DNA from: Candidatus Nanopelagicaceae bacterium
Lineage (GTDB): Bacteria; Actinomycetota; Actinomycetes; Nanopelagicales; Nanopelagicaceae
Assembly (NCBI GenBank): GCA_018882745.1
Contig: VFFD01000008.1
Coordinates: 1-33,194 of the forward strand
DNA: 33,194 bases
Direction of reading: 5' to 3'
A program made the translations under genes and the position numbers. How positions within the stretch are numbered: position 1 is the first letter of the stretch; each line of letters starts with the position of its first letter. Shown piece by piece: positions 8,891 through 17,668 of the stretch. Below the pieces are notes generated by a model. That model was not told the DNA's origin, did not search any database, and worked only from the letters and a program-made list of their open reading frames with translations.

Positions 8891-9931
8891 ATGGCAAATC
8901 AAGCTAGCCGTTGGACATTCCTAGGTCGCGATATGGCGATTGACCTCGGTACAGCAAATACTTTGGTGTACGTGCGGGGTAAAGGCATAGTTCTCAACGA
9001 GCCGAGCGTTGTTGCCGTGAATCAAGAAACTGGCGCAGTCCTTGCAGTGGGAACTGAAGCGAAGAAGATGATTGGTCGTACCCCAGGAAGCATTGTTGCA
9101 ATCCGTCCACTGAAGGATGGCGTGATCGCAGACTTTGATACAACTGCGCTGATGATTAAGTACTTCATCCGCCAAGTCCATAAGCGCACTTATCTTGCAA
9201 AGCCTCGTATTGTTATCTGTGTTCCATCGGGAATTACTGGTGTTGAACAGCGCGCCGTAAAGGATGCAGGATACGAAGCAGGAGCGCGCAAGGTGTACAT
9301 CATTGAAGAGCCAATGGCTGCCGCTATCGGTGCGGGGCTTCCTATCCATGAACCAACGGGAAATATGGTCGTTGATATTGGTGGCGGAACCACAGAAGTA
9401 GCTGTTATTTCTCTGGGTGGAATTGTCTCCGCTCTTTCGATCCGTGTCGGTGGAGATGAGTTAGACCACGCGATTATGAATTGGGTTAAGAAAGAATTTT
9501 CACTCATGCTCGGTGAGCGCACTGCTGAAGAAATTAAGATGGCAATTGGTTCTGCGTATCCACTTCGCGATGAACCTGATGCCGAAATTCGTGGCCGCGA
9601 TCTTGCAACCGGACTTCCCAAAACAATAGTGGTGTCATCAGAGGATATTCGTAAGGCTCTTGAAGAGCCGGTAAATGCGATTGTTAATGCTGTGAAAAAT
9701 ACTCTTGATAAGACCCCACCTGAATTGGCAGCGGATCTTATGGACCGAGGAATTGTCTTGACTGGTGGAGGAGCGCTTCTCAAAGGACTAGATGAAAGAT
9801 TGCGCCACGAAACCGGAATGCCAATTCATGTATCTGAACGTCCACTTCAAGCGGTCGTTGAGGGATCTGGAAAGTGCGTCGAAGAATTCGAAGCCCTAGA
9901 GAAGGTTTTAATCTCCGAGCCTCGCCGATAG
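8891..9931 (+). CDS. mreB: Rod shape-determining protein MreB (bacterial actin)
   Basis: MreB forms membrane-associated filaments that position lateral cell-wall synthesis. The 346-aa protein has the actin-type phosphate loops DLGTANT (18-24) and DIGGGTTE (162-169) and the adenosine motif TGGGALLKG near residue 294. It starts with a short hydrophobic/aromatic segment (WTFLGRDMA) that could touch the membrane. ATG 8891 has AAGGAG 8 nt upstream, overlapping the ndk stop. It opens the mreB-mreC-mreD-pbp2-rodA cassette, a complete elongasome. Streamlined or coccoid actinobacteria often lose this set, so its presence implies a rod or curved-rod cell. Confidence 0.96.
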   Translation: MANQASRWTFLGRDMAIDLGTANTLVYVRGKGIVLNEPSVVAVNQETGAVLAVGTEAKKMIGRTPGSIVAIRPLKDGVIADFDTTALMIKYFIRQVHKRTYLAKPRIVICVPSGITGVEQRAVKDAGYEAGARKVYIIEEPMAAAIGAGLPIHEPTGNMVVDIGGGTTEVAVISLGGIVSALSIRVGGDELDHAIMNWVKKEFSLMLGERTAEEIKMAIGSAYPLRDEPDAEIRGRDLATGLPKTIVVSSEDIRKALEEPVNAIVNAVKNTLDKTPPELAADLMDRGIVLTGGGALLKGLDERLRHETGMPIHVSERPLQAVVEGSGKCVEEFEALEKVLISEPRR

Positions 9932-9938
9932 GTAATTT

Positions 9939-10856
9939 ATGGCGAATCGAGGAACCAATAGAACGCGACTCTTGTGGGTCTCGTTATTGGTTACTTCCTT
10001 GTTTCTCATCACCCTCGATCTGCGAGGCGTTAGTTTGGTCTCTTCGATAAGAAGTGGAACTCAAAGTCTGTTAGCGCCAATCCAACGTGCGGGAAGCAAC
10101 TTCTTGTCACCCATCAGTAATCTTTTCGAGGACATTACAAATCTGGGTCGCACTAAATCCAAGATCGATGCGCTCAAGAACGAGAATGAAGAACTCAAGA
10201 GCCAATTGATTCTCAATGAAAATATCGTTGGTGAGCTTGACCAACTCAAAGGTGTGCTCAATCTCGCCGGAAAAGCGAGGTTTAAAGTTGTTTCTGCTCG
10301 AGTAATAAGTAAGGGCGGCACGGGAACTTTTGGCGAAACCATCGTTCTTGATTCTGGTTCAAATGCAGGAATAAAGCGGGACATGACTGTTATTGCCGCC
10401 GGTGGACTTGTAGGCGTCGTTAAGTCAACCACTGCTACCTCAGCAGTGGTACTACTTATGAGCGATCCTTCTTTCCGAATCGGTGTAAGAGTGGCCGGAA
10501 GTCAAGATATGGGAGTTCTCTCGGGTGAAGGTGATGGCAAGTTCTCGCTAAGAATGCTGAGCGCAACGGGCCAGATAAAAGCAGGGGATGTTCTGCTCTC
10601 GCGAGGTAGCTCTGGTGATAAACCATTTGTTCCTGGGGTTCCAGTAGGGAAAGTCATTACTGTTGATAACGCAACAGGGCAGTTAACTAAACAGGGCAGA
10701 GTTCTAGGCTTTGTGGACCTCAATGCTCTCGGTGTTGTCAGCGTTGTTCTTGACAATGTTGGCGGAAATCCGGGAGATGCACTTGTTCCGCAAGCTCCAA
10801 GACCGGCACCTACAGTTACTGTGTTTGTAACACCTGAACCAACTACTGGCGGGTGA
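9939..10856 (+). CDS. mreC: Rod shape-determining protein MreC
   Basis: MreC is the single-pass elongasome protein that links MreB with PBP2 and RodA. The 305-aa sequence has a basic N-terminus (NRGTNRTR), a membrane helix at about 10-30 and a coiled coil at about 60-95. The extracytoplasmic beta domain holds the Gly-rich stretch SGSNAGIKRDMTV, typical of the family. The C-terminus ends in a Pro/Thr-rich tail. The start is 7 nt after mreB with only a weak Shine-Dalgarno (TAGG), so coupling is likely. mreD follows after 4 nt. Confidence 0.93.
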   Translation: MANRGTNRTRLLWVSLLVTSLFLITLDLRGVSLVSSIRSGTQSLLAPIQRAGSNFLSPISNLFEDITNLGRTKSKIDALKNENEELKSQLILNENIVGELDQLKGVLNLAGKARFKVVSARVISKGGTGTFGETIVLDSGSNAGIKRDMTVIAAGGLVGVVKSTTATSAVVLLMSDPSFRIGVRVAGSQDMGVLSGEGDGKFSLRMLSATGQIKAGDVLLSRGSSGDKPFVPGVPVGKVITVDNATGQLTKQGRVLGFVDLNALGVVSVVLDNVGGNPGDALVPQAPRPAPTVTVFVTPEPTTGG

Positions 10857-10860
10857 AGCA

Positions 10861-11379
10861 ATGACGCTCAATCGCCTCCCGGCAATTTTCGGCGTATTCA
10901 TGACGATGTTTCTTATCCAAGAAGCTTTTTTGGATCGCATAAATTTCTTTATCGGAGGCTTTTCTCTTTACCTAGCTATCTTCATGGCTTGGATAATGCA
11001 AGAAGAGCGCAATAGCGCAGTAACAACGGGATTCATAGCAGGCTTTATTGCAGATCTATCTCCAACGCTGGAAGCGCCATTTGGATTATGGACTCTGGTA
11101 TTAACCGGAATGAGTTACATTCTGGCAACGAATATCAGGGCTGCTTTAGATTCTGAATTAAGTCCAGTTGTAATGACGATTGTCACGGTTTTTGGAAGTT
11201 CTGTCGCTCTAATTCTCTTTCTTGTGTTTGGTGCAATTCTTGGAGAAGATGTGGGATCTGGCGCTTATGTGACTCAGGAAATTTTTGGGAACGCTATGTG
11301 GGCGCTCCTGCTTTCTCCGCTCTACGTACCAATGACTGTAACGTTATATCGATTGACACTTACAGCGAGGAATCGGTAA
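10861..11379 (+). CDS. mreD: Rod shape-determining protein MreD
   Basis: This is a polytopic membrane protein of the elongasome, 172 aa, with about five hydrophobic segments and few conserved polar residues, as usual for MreD. The segment GFIAGFIADLSPTLEAPFG matches the family core (residues about 54-72). Identification rests on that core, the size, the topology and the position between mreC and pbp2. Its stop codon directly abuts the pbp2 start. Confidence 0.88.
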   Translation: MTLNRLPAIFGVFMTMFLIQEAFLDRINFFIGGFSLYLAIFMAWIMQEERNSAVTTGFIAGFIADLSPTLEAPFGLWTLVLTGMSYILATNIRAALDSELSPVVMTIVTVFGSSVALILFLVFGAILGEDVGSGAYVTQEIFGNAMWALLLSPLYVPMTVTLYRLTLTARNR

Positions 11380-13446
11380 ATGCGCAATCGTTCACAACTT
11401 AGCCTCTTTGTAGTCCAAGTTTTTGTCGCATCTCTCATGATTGCTCTTGTTGGAAGGCTTTTCTATTTGCAGATTGCTGATGGCCCTCGTTATCAAGAGG
11501 CAGCACTAGATATTCAAAGTCGCGACATTGTGACGCCAGCTCTCCGCGGATTAATCGTCGACAATGAAGGAAATCTTCTTGCAACCAATAAAGCAGGGCT
11601 TATGGTGACTGCCGATCGTTCGGTACTTGATAAACAACAAGATAGAGGCGTTGCGGTGTTAACTCGCGTAGCTTCTGTGCTTAAGCTCAACTACTACGAC
11701 ATTTATGCACGCACCAGATTATGTGGCGAACTCCCTGAAGGTGATCGCAATGGGTGCTGGAATGGAAATCGTTACCAACCGATTCCCATCACGAAAGAGG
11801 CTACAGAAAACCAAGTGCTTACAATTTTGGAGCAATCTGATCTCTTTCCAGGTATAGGAGCAGAGCCTGTATCAATTCGCTATTACCCAAGTTACGCTGG
11901 CGAGCGCGCCACGCATGTTCTGGGTTATCTAGGACCAATTACTGAAGCTGATCTCAATAATGAGGATGGCAAGCGTTATTATCGAAATGAACTCATTGGT
12001 AAAGCTGGAATAGAAATTGTCTATGACCAAGCGATGCGAGGCACAGCTGGAGTTCGAACTGTGATTGTTGATCGGAAAGAAGCGGTCACGCAGGAATCTA
12101 GAAACAATCCGGCAACTCCTGGCAACCATGTAATTCTCAACATCAATGCAAAACTCCAAGCTGCTGTCGAACAAGAGTTGAAGAATTCTGTTTTGCGGGC
12201 ACGAGGCATGGGTTACCGTGGTGACTCCGGAGCGGCAATAGTTCTTGACATCAAAACTGGCGGAGTCTTGGCGATGGCGTCCTACCCTGATTACGACCTG
12301 AACATTTGGGAAAATGGCATCACGGTTAAACAAGCAAAGGATCTCTACAGTCTTAAAACTGGAGTGCCGGCGCTATCCCGCGCAATTCAAGGGACATTTG
12401 CTCCAGCTTCAACCTTCAAGGTGATCTCACTTGCTGCAGCAGTTGATGCGGGGTACAGCCTGAAAGACACCTATCAATGTCCTGCTCAGGTTCAGATCGG
12501 GACTCGAGTATTCCGAAATTTTGATAGCAAAGCTGCCGGTCGCATCAACATGACAACTGCCATGGCAATTTCCTGCGATTCTATTTGGTACCAGATTGCA
12601 TATGACGAATGGGTTCGCGATGGTGGATTGAAACCAAAGAGCTCGCCTAATGATTACTTCTTCAAGTCTGCAGCAGGTTTTGGGGTAGGAGAGAAGACTG
12701 GTATTGATCTTCCTTCTGAATTGAAGGGTCGATTACCCAATCGAGATTGGAAGGCCGGTTGGTATGAAAAGAATAAAGACTTCTATTGCAATTACGAGAA
12801 GCGAGCCAAAAAATCTCAACTCACGGCTTATTTGATCGAACTCGCTCGCGAAAACTGTCTTGACGGTGACAAAGTTCGAGCCGGAGATATGGTCAACTTT
12901 TCGATTGGTCAGGGCGATACTTTAATGACGCCCCTTCAAATGGCGGTGTTGTATTCAGCTATCGCCAATGGTGGAAAGCTCATCGTGCCCCAGATTGCAA
13001 AAGCAATTGTGGAACCATCTGGAAAAGTAGTGCAGACTTTTACTCCGCAAGTTAAGGGAACTCTTCCAATTGAAAAGAGCACACTAAAATTTTTGCAAAA
13101 TTCGCTTAGAGCAGTGGTGACATCCGGTACTGCGCAAGGTGCATTTGCTGGCGTTGGAGTTGAAATAAGTGGTAAAACTGGAACTGGACAAGTATTCGGC
13201 AGAAATCTTGATGGGTCGAGCAAAGATGATACTTCTTGGTTTGCCTCATATGCACCAAGCAAGAAGCCACAATATGCCGTTGTCATGATGGTTAGCCAAG
13301 GTGGGTTCGGCGCAAGTACAAGTGGAGTTGGCGTCCGAAAAATCTATGAACATATTTTTGGAACTAATGGTCAAGTGGCAATCTTTCCAAACGGAATTCC
13401 ATCCGAACTTCCAAAAATTGATGCATCGAAAGGTTCACTATCGTGA
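11380..13446 (+). CDS. mrdA: Penicillin-binding protein 2, elongasome transpeptidase
   Basis: This class B penicillin-binding protein cross-links lateral peptidoglycan together with the glycosyltransferase RodA. It has 688 aa. An N-terminal membrane anchor lies at about 8-30, followed by a PBP dimerisation domain and a C-terminal transpeptidase domain. The catalytic motifs are complete: Ser344-x-x-Lys347 in APASTFK, Ser398-Cys-Asp400 as the SxN-like motif (Asp where many have Asn) and KTGTG at 599-603. The ATG directly follows the mreD stop. Its end overlaps the rodA GTG by 4 nt, so the two partners are translationally coupled. It could also be named pbpA or pbp2; the cassette context supports the elongation role. 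Confidence 0.95.
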   Translation: MRNRSQLSLFVVQVFVASLMIALVGRLFYLQIADGPRYQEAALDIQSRDIVTPALRGLIVDNEGNLLATNKAGLMVTADRSVLDKQQDRGVAVLTRVASVLKLNYYDIYARTRLCGELPEGDRNGCWNGNRYQPIPITKEATENQVLTILEQSDLFPGIGAEPVSIRYYPSYAGERATHVLGYLGPITEADLNNEDGKRYYRNELIGKAGIEIVYDQAMRGTAGVRTVIVDRKEAVTQESRNNPATPGNHVILNINAKLQAAVEQELKNSVLRARGMGYRGDSGAAIVLDIKTGGVLAMASYPDYDLNIWENGITVKQAKDLYSLKTGVPALSRAIQGTFAPASTFKVISLAAAVDAGYSLKDTYQCPAQVQIGTRVFRNFDSKAAGRINMTTAMAISCDSIWYQIAYDEWVRDGGLKPKSSPNDYFFKSAAGFGVGEKTGIDLPSELKGRLPNRDWKAGWYEKNKDFYCNYEKRAKKSQLTAYLIELARENCLDGDKVRAGDMVNFSIGQGDTLMTPLQMAVLYSAIANGGKLIVPQIAKAIVEPSGKVVQTFTPQVKGTLPIEKSTLKFLQNSLRAVVTSGTAQGAFAGVGVEISGKTGTGQVFGRNLDGSSKDDTSWFASYAPSKKPQYAVVMMVSQGGFGASTSGVGVRKIYEHIFGTNGQVAIFPNGIPSELPKIDASKGSLS

Positions 13447-14591
13447 CTCTTACCTATAATCGTTCTGGCAGAGAGCGGCGTGGCCTTTTCAGTGGATCAG
13501 ATCGCATTATGAACTCTGCTGTCCTACTCCTGCTCTTCTTGGGCATCATCTTGGTTTATGCAGCGACACGTGACTGGTTTTCATCCAATGGCCTTGATCC
13601 GGAGTACTACCTCAAACGCCAAGTAATCAATGTGATTATCGGTATAGCGCTTGCATATGGAACGACGCTTATTGATTACCGTTTACTGCGCGCCTATACG
13701 CCGATTGTCTGGGGAGTTGGAGTTCTCGGCCTGATTGCTGTCCTGATTCCGGGCTTAGGCTCGACAGTTAATGGCGCACGTTCATGGATATCTTTTCCCG
13801 GAGGATTCCAAATTCAACCTGCTGAGTTGGCAAAGATTTCAATCATCATCGGTATGGCACTTATTCTCTCTGAACGAGTTGCTGGAGAAGATGAACCAAC
13901 AGATCGCCAAGTTCTTCAATCACTAGGTGTCGCTGCTTTTCCAGTGTTGCTCATTGTCTTGCAACCAGATTTAGGCACTGTCCTCATCATTGCTGCCTGT
14001 GTGATCACAATGATTGCTGTCTCGGGTGCGCGAATGCGCTGGGTTATTGGTTTGTTAGTTACTGGTATCGCGGGCGCCTATCTAGCTGTTGCAAGTGGAG
14101 AAGTCAGTGAGTACCAATTAAATCGTCTCCGTTCTTTTGTTGATCCGTCTGCAGATCCACAGGCCAGCGGCTATCAACTACGGCAAGCACGTATCACTAT
14201 TGGTTCAGGTGGTTTCTTTGGCAAAGGTCTCTTTGATGGGCCACAAACAAACGGTCGATTTGTTCCTGAACAACATACTGACTTCATATTCACAGTTGCC
14301 GGAGAGGAAATCGGTTTCTTGGGTGCGGGGCTAATTCTTGTTCTCTACATGATCATTTTGATGCGCGCGTTTTCTATAGCGCGACGAACAACCGATCTTT
14401 TTGGTCGCATGGTCTGTGTCGGAGTAATTGCATGGTTCTCATTTCAAATTTTTGAAAACATCGGTATGACCATGGGCTTGATGCCGATGACAGGAGTGCC
14501 GTTGCCATTTCTTTCCTATGGAGGCTCGAGCATGTTTGCCAACATGATTGGTATCGGGTTGCTGCAGAACGTCTATCAACGCACCCGCTAA
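13443..14591 (+). CDS. rodA: RodA, SEDS-family peptidoglycan glycosyltransferase
   Basis: RodA polymerises lipid II into glycan strands during cell elongation. The 382-aa integral membrane protein has about ten membrane helices. SEDS landmarks are visible: NGARSWI in the first large loop, LQPDLGT in the middle, and HTDFIF, whose Asp280 corresponds to the essential catalytic aspartate. The C-terminal signature is PLPFLSYGGSSM. The GTG at 13443 overlaps the PBP2 stop. The basic N-terminal 20 residues precede the first helix and are probably cytoplasmic. A hairpin lies shortly after the stop, followed by the 188-nt gap before rne. Confidence 0.95.
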   Translation: MTLTYNRSGRERRGLFSGSDRIMNSAVLLLLFLGIILVYAATRDWFSSNGLDPEYYLKRQVINVIIGIALAYGTTLIDYRLLRAYTPIVWGVGVLGLIAVLIPGLGSTVNGARSWISFPGGFQIQPAELAKISIIIGMALILSERVAGEDEPTDRQVLQSLGVAAFPVLLIVLQPDLGTVLIIAACVITMIAVSGARMRWVIGLLVTGIAGAYLAVASGEVSEYQLNRLRSFVDPSADPQASGYQLRQARITIGSGGFFGKGLFDGPQTNGRFVPEQHTDFIFTVAGEEIGFLGAGLILVLYMIILMRAFSIARRTTDLFGRMVCVGVIAWFSFQIFENIGMTMGLMPMTGVPLPFLSYGGSSMFANMIGIGLLQNVYQRTR

Positions 14592-14779
14592 ACCGACATT
14601 TACGCGGAGATTAGGCAGAGGAACTCTCTTTCTGCCATACTTCGCGGGTTCGAATCGCCTCACGTTCTTGAGGTCGCCAGGACCGCTCTATAGGTGCGGA
14701 TCGGCTGATCCAGATAAAGGCGCCACCAGAAGATTTTTAAGCATATGTCCGCAAGGGCATTACAAAAGGATTTGATCGT
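14592..14779 (+). promoter_or_regulatory. Structured leader region of rne
   Basis: This is the second-longest gap in the window and holds no convincing gene. Four stem-loops are readable. GGCAGAGG (14614-14621) pairs with TTTCTGCC (14629-14636), including two G-U pairs. CCTCA (14658-14662) pairs with TGAGG (14669-14673). GGATC (14698-14702) pairs with GATCC (14707-14711). ATGTCC (14745-14750) pairs with GGGCAT (14755-14760) around a GCAA tetraloop. A weak promoter is possible (TTGAGG 14668-14673, TATAGG 14689-14694, spacing 15). AAAAGGA (14764-14770) is the rne Shine-Dalgarno. RNase E mRNA autoregulates through its 5' leader in E. coli; a similar role here is only a suggestion. Confidence 0.45.
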
Positions 14780-16909
14780 ATGGCTGATGAGCCAAAAAAA
14801 GTGCGTAAGCGCGCTGTAAAGAAAAGTTCCACTAAATCTGCTGCTGATGCTCCAACCACAGAAGCTCCAGCAAAAGAGAAAAAATCTAAAGCCGCAGGCG
14901 CAATTCCTGCACCAATCTTTCAAGCAGCTCCAGTTGTTGCCGCTCCTAAGACGCGCGCTACCCAGAAGCCTGCGGTGAAGTCGAGCGAGCCAGTCTCAGA
15001 CTCTGAAACCGAAAACGATAACCGCCGTCGCCGTCGCCGTAGAGGTGGACGTGGTCGTCGCCGCTCTGACAAAGAAGGTGGCGAAGAGACAACTCCACAA
15101 TCTCCTGTGGTTGATGATGATTCTTCTACCTCAGTTGCATTTAAGAAACGTCGCCGCCGTCGTCGATCTGGCTCTGATGGGGTCACCCCTGGTGAGGTCG
15201 TTGAAGAAGATGGCGTAGTTGCTGTTGTCAAAGTTCGTGAAGCGCGTCCCGCACAAGAGCGTCCAGCCCGAGAGCGCAAGAACTTTGACCGCAACGATCG
15301 TGGTCGCAATGATCGTCGTTTCCGTGATCGCGATAGAGATCGTGATCGTGGTCGTGAACGTCATCGTTACGGCGACTATCGCGAGAATCGCCGTCGCGGA
15401 ACAATCCTTACTGATGCAGAATTCTTAGCGCGTCGAGAATCCGTGGATCGTGAGATGTTGGTACGCCAACAAGGTGATCGCACCCAAATTGCAATCCTGG
15501 AAGACAATGTTCTAGTCGAGCACTATGTCAATCGAAATAGCAATATTTCATATGTAGGAAACGTCTATCTTGGAAAAGTTCAGAATGTTCTTCCATCCAT
15601 GGAAGCAGCTTTCGTAGATATCGGTAAGGGACGTAACGCAGTTCTCTATGCAGGTGAAGTGAATTGGGATGCTGCTGGTCTTACTGATAACCAAGAGCGC
15701 AAGATTGAACGTGTGCTTAAGACTGGCCAATCAGTTCTAGTTCAGGTAACAAAAGACCCCATCGGTCAAAAAGGTGCACGCCTTACTAGCCAAATTTCAT
15801 TACCTGGTCGTTATCTTGTTTATGTTCCTGGCGGTGGAATGAGTGGAATTTCGCGACGTCTTCCTGATACCGAACGCGCTCGCCTCAAAGACATTCTCAA
15901 AGGACTTATCACCGATGAAGAAGGCGTCATTGTTAGAACTGCAGCCGAGGGTGCTTCTGATGAAGAGCTCACCCGTGACGTTGTTCGACTCAAAGCGCAA
16001 TGGGAAGATATTAAGAAGAAATCTGAGAACACCAGCACTAGCGCTCCAACTTTGCTTTATGGAGAACCAGATCTAACAGTCCGCGTTATCCGCGATATCT
16101 TCAATGAAGATTTCCGCAAACTCACAGTACAAGGTGATGGCGCTTGGGAAGATATCAATAACTATCTCGGACATATTGCGCCCGAACTTCTCTCAAAAAT
16201 TGAAAAGTGGACTGGCTCTAAAGATATGTTCACCGAAAATCGGGTAGATGAACAACTCGCAAAAGCTCTGGATCGCAAGGTGTACCTACCTTCAGGTGGA
16301 TCACTTGTTATTGATCGAACCGAAGCTATGGTTGTTATTGATGTCAACACCGGTAAGTTCATCGGCAAGGGCGGAAACCTTGAAGAGACCGTTACTAAGA
16401 ACAACCTTGAAGCTGCAGAAGAAATTGCACGCCAACTAAGGTTGCGCGACTTGGGTGGAATTATCGTTATCGACTTCATCGATATGATTTTGGAATCTAA
16501 CCGCGAACAAGTTCTCCGTCGTTTAGTTGAATGCCTGGGACGCGATCGCACTAAGCACCAAGTTGCGGAAGTTACTTCTCTTGGTCTCGTCCAAATGACA
16601 CGTAAACGCGTTGGACAAGGCTTGATCGAAGCTTTCTCTACAACATGCGAAAGTTGTGGTGGACGAGGTATTCATGTTCATATGGAACCGGTAAATAAAA
16701 AGAGCCTTGATCGCGAAATCACTCCTACCTTCGAAAGTAAGGACGAGGAGAGCGATGAGGACAGTAGCGATGACGAGAGCGATAGTTCTCAGGAGAACTC
16801 ACAAGTTGGTTCAGAAGAACCATCGAGCGATAAGGGCGAAAAAGACGGAAAAGCTCGCTTTGGTCGCCGCCGCCGCAGGGCATCCAGCTCTGGGGTCGTG
16901 ACCGCCTAA
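14780..16909 (+). CDS. rne: Ribonuclease E/G family endoribonuclease
   Basis: This RNase processes rRNA and tRNA precursors and initiates mRNA decay. The 709-aa protein has a long N-terminal extension (about residues 1-215) that is Lys/Ala-rich and then very Arg-rich. An S1 RNA-binding domain follows at about 235-345, then the catalytic DNase I-like domain. Metal ligands Asp521 (VIDVNTG) and Asp565 (VIDFIDM) are present, as is the zinc-link pair Cys623-x-x-Cys626. A short acidic, Ser-rich tail ends in an Arg cluster. The domain order, with disordered RNA-binding sequence placed in front of the core, matches actinobacterial RNase E/G rather than E. coli RNase E. ATG 14780 has AAAAGGA 9 nt upstream. 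It precedes rplU-rpmA, the conserved neighbour pair. Confidence 0.95.
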   Translation: MADEPKKVRKRAVKKSSTKSAADAPTTEAPAKEKKSKAAGAIPAPIFQAAPVVAAPKTRATQKPAVKSSEPVSDSETENDNRRRRRRRGGRGRRRSDKEGGEETTPQSPVVDDDSSTSVAFKKRRRRRRSGSDGVTPGEVVEEDGVVAVVKVREARPAQERPARERKNFDRNDRGRNDRRFRDRDRDRDRGRERHRYGDYRENRRRGTILTDAEFLARRESVDREMLVRQQGDRTQIAILEDNVLVEHYVNRNSNISYVGNVYLGKVQNVLPSMEAAFVDIGKGRNAVLYAGEVNWDAAGLTDNQERKIERVLKTGQSVLVQVTKDPIGQKGARLTSQISLPGRYLVYVPGGGMSGISRRLPDTERARLKDILKGLITDEEGVIVRTAAEGASDEELTRDVVRLKAQWEDIKKKSENTSTSAPTLLYGEPDLTVRVIRDIFNEDFRKLTVQGDGAWEDINNYLGHIAPELLSKIEKWTGSKDMFTENRVDEQLAKALDRKVYLPSGGSLVIDRTEAMVVIDVNTGKFIGKGGNLEETVTKNNLEAAEEIARQLRLRDLGGIIVIDFIDMILESNREQVLRRLVECLGRDRTKHQVAEVTSLGLVQMTRKRVGQGLIEAFSTTCESCGGRGIHVHMEPVNKKSLDREITPTFESKDEESDEDSSDDESDSSQENSQVGSEEPSSDKGEKDGKARFGRRRRRASSSGVVTA

Positions 16910-16915
16910 CTCAGT

Positions 16916-16945
16916 TTGACCCCACACAGGCTCAATCCGTAACCT
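16916..16945 (+). promoter_or_regulatory. Probable promoter of rplU-rpmA
   Basis: TTGACC (16916-16921) and TAACCT (16940-16945) are separated by 18 nt. They fit the actinobacterial housekeeping pattern of a TTGAC box and a TANNNT -10 element. The elements begin 6 nt after the rne stop. Predicted initiation near 16952 would place a stem-loop (16955-16974) at the very 5' end of the message and leave a leader of about 54 nt. Confidence 0.5.
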
Positions 16946-16954
16946 AGGCCCCTG

Positions 16955-16974
16955 CTCGAGGGCATACGCTCGAG
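16955..16974 (+). repeat. Hairpin in the rplU leader
   Basis: Two copies of the palindrome CTCGAG (16955-16960 and 16969-16974) are separated by the 8-nt loop GGCATACG. They give a 6-bp stem at the predicted 5' end of the rplU-rpmA transcript. There is no T-run, so it is not a terminator. It could stabilise the message or be a site of ribosomal-protein feedback; neither can be shown from this sequence. Confidence 0.5.
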
Positions 16975-17006
16975 AAAGAATTAAAGAAAGAATCGGAAGG
17001 ACAATC

Positions 17007-17321
17007 GTGTACGCAATTGTTAAGGCTGGCGGCCGCCAGGAAAAAGTCGCTGTTGGCGATACCGTCTTTGTGGATCGTATCGATGCAGCTGCTGGCTCGA
17101 CCGTTAGTTTCCCAGCGCTCCTTGTCGTTGATGGCGCTGCCGTCACTTCTGATCCAAAAGTTCTCTCTGGCGTAAAAGTTACTGGCGAAATCGTTGAAGA
17201 AGTTAAGGGTCCAAAGATCCACATTCTTCGTTATAAGAGCAAGACTGGTTATCGCCGTCGTCAAGGTTTTCGTTCAAAGAACACTCGCGTGAAAATCACT
17301 GCGATTAACGGTGTGAAGTAA
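17007..17321 (+). CDS. rplU: 50S ribosomal protein L21
   Basis: L21 is a component of the large ribosomal subunit that contacts 23S rRNA. The 104-aa protein starts [14 protein letters not shown] and has the C-terminal basic signature [19 protein letters not shown], both diagnostic of bL21. GTG 17007 is supported by GGAAGGA (16995-17001) 5 nt upstream. It is the first gene of the short rplU-rpmA unit, which appears to have its own promoter after rne and its own terminator after rpmA. Confidence 0.97.
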   Translation: MYAIVKAGGRQEKVAVGDTVFVDRIDAAAGSTVSFPALLVVDGAAVTSDPKVLSGVKVTGEIVEEVKGPKIHILRYKSKTGYRRRQGFRSKNTRVKITAINGVK

Positions 17322-17335
17322 GGGGCTGAAAAAAC

Positions 17336-17590
17336 ATGGCATCCAAAAAAGGCGTCTCCTCAACCCGTAACGGTCGCGATTCCAATCCGCAATTTCTTGG
17401 TATCAAGCGCTTCGGCGGACAGGTAGTTAACAGCGGCGAGATTCTCGTTCGCCAACGTGGCACCAAGTTCCACCCAGGTAAGAATGTAGGAATCGGTAAG
17501 GACGACACACTCTTCGCACTTGCCTCAGGTGCAGTCGAGTTCTCAAACGCACGTGGTCGTCGCGTTGTAAATATCGTTCCGGTTTCCTAA
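17336..17590 (+). CDS. rpmA: 50S ribosomal protein L27
   Basis: L27 reaches the peptidyl-transferase centre with its N-terminus. The 84-aa protein shows [16 protein letters not shown] at the start and [14 protein letters not shown]-like sequence ([13 protein letters not shown]) further on, the bL27 hallmarks. The N-terminus already begins in the mature form and has no cleavable extension as found in some Firmicutes. AAGGGG lies 10 nt upstream of the ATG. An intrinsic terminator follows 21 nt after the stop. Confidence 0.97.
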   Translation: MASKKGVSSTRNGRDSNPQFLGIKRFGGQVVNSGEILVRQRGTKFHPGKNVGIGKDDTLFALASGAVEFSNARGRRVVNIVPVS

Positions 17591-17611
17591 CACAACGGAC
17601 TTAATAAATTG

Positions 17612-17639
17612 CGGGTCCGTATCCACGGGCCCGTTTTTT
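17612..17639 (+). terminator. Intrinsic terminator after rpmA
   Basis: CGGGTCCGT (17612-17620) pairs with ACGGGCCCG (17625-17633) over 9 bp, with one G-U pair and the 4-nt loop ATCC. It is followed immediately by six T residues (17634-17639), then ATTT. This is the clearest stand-alone terminator in the window, and it separates the ribosomal-protein unit from obgE. Confidence 0.9.
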
Positions 17640-17650
17640 ATTTCTACAAT
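17622..17650 (+). promoter_or_regulatory. Possible obgE promoter overlapping the rpmA terminator
   Basis: TACAAT (17645-17650) is a good -10 element just behind the terminator T-run, and TCCACG (17622-17627) is a poor -35 at 17-nt spacing. The predicted start near 17657 falls inside the obgE Shine-Dalgarno (17653-17660), which weakens the call. Read-through of the terminator or a promoter inside rpmA are alternatives. Confidence 0.28.
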
Positions 17651-17668
17651 CGAAAGGAGAGATAAGCA

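Noticed and set aside
9190-9783. 197-codon open frame on the minus strand inside mreB
   Set aside because: It lies wholly antisense to a strongly conserved gene, has Ser/Pro/Arg-rich composition expected from reading its codons backwards, and has no start signals.
14647-14656. GGTTCGAATC as a tRNA T-arm remnant in the rne leader
   Set aside because: The flanks do not form a T stem, and no acceptor or anticodon stem is present nearby.
15290-15370. CGTGATCG-like repeats as a CRISPR or regulatory repeat
   Set aside because: They are in-frame codons for the Arg/Asp-rich part of RNase E/G; the units are too short and have no spacers.
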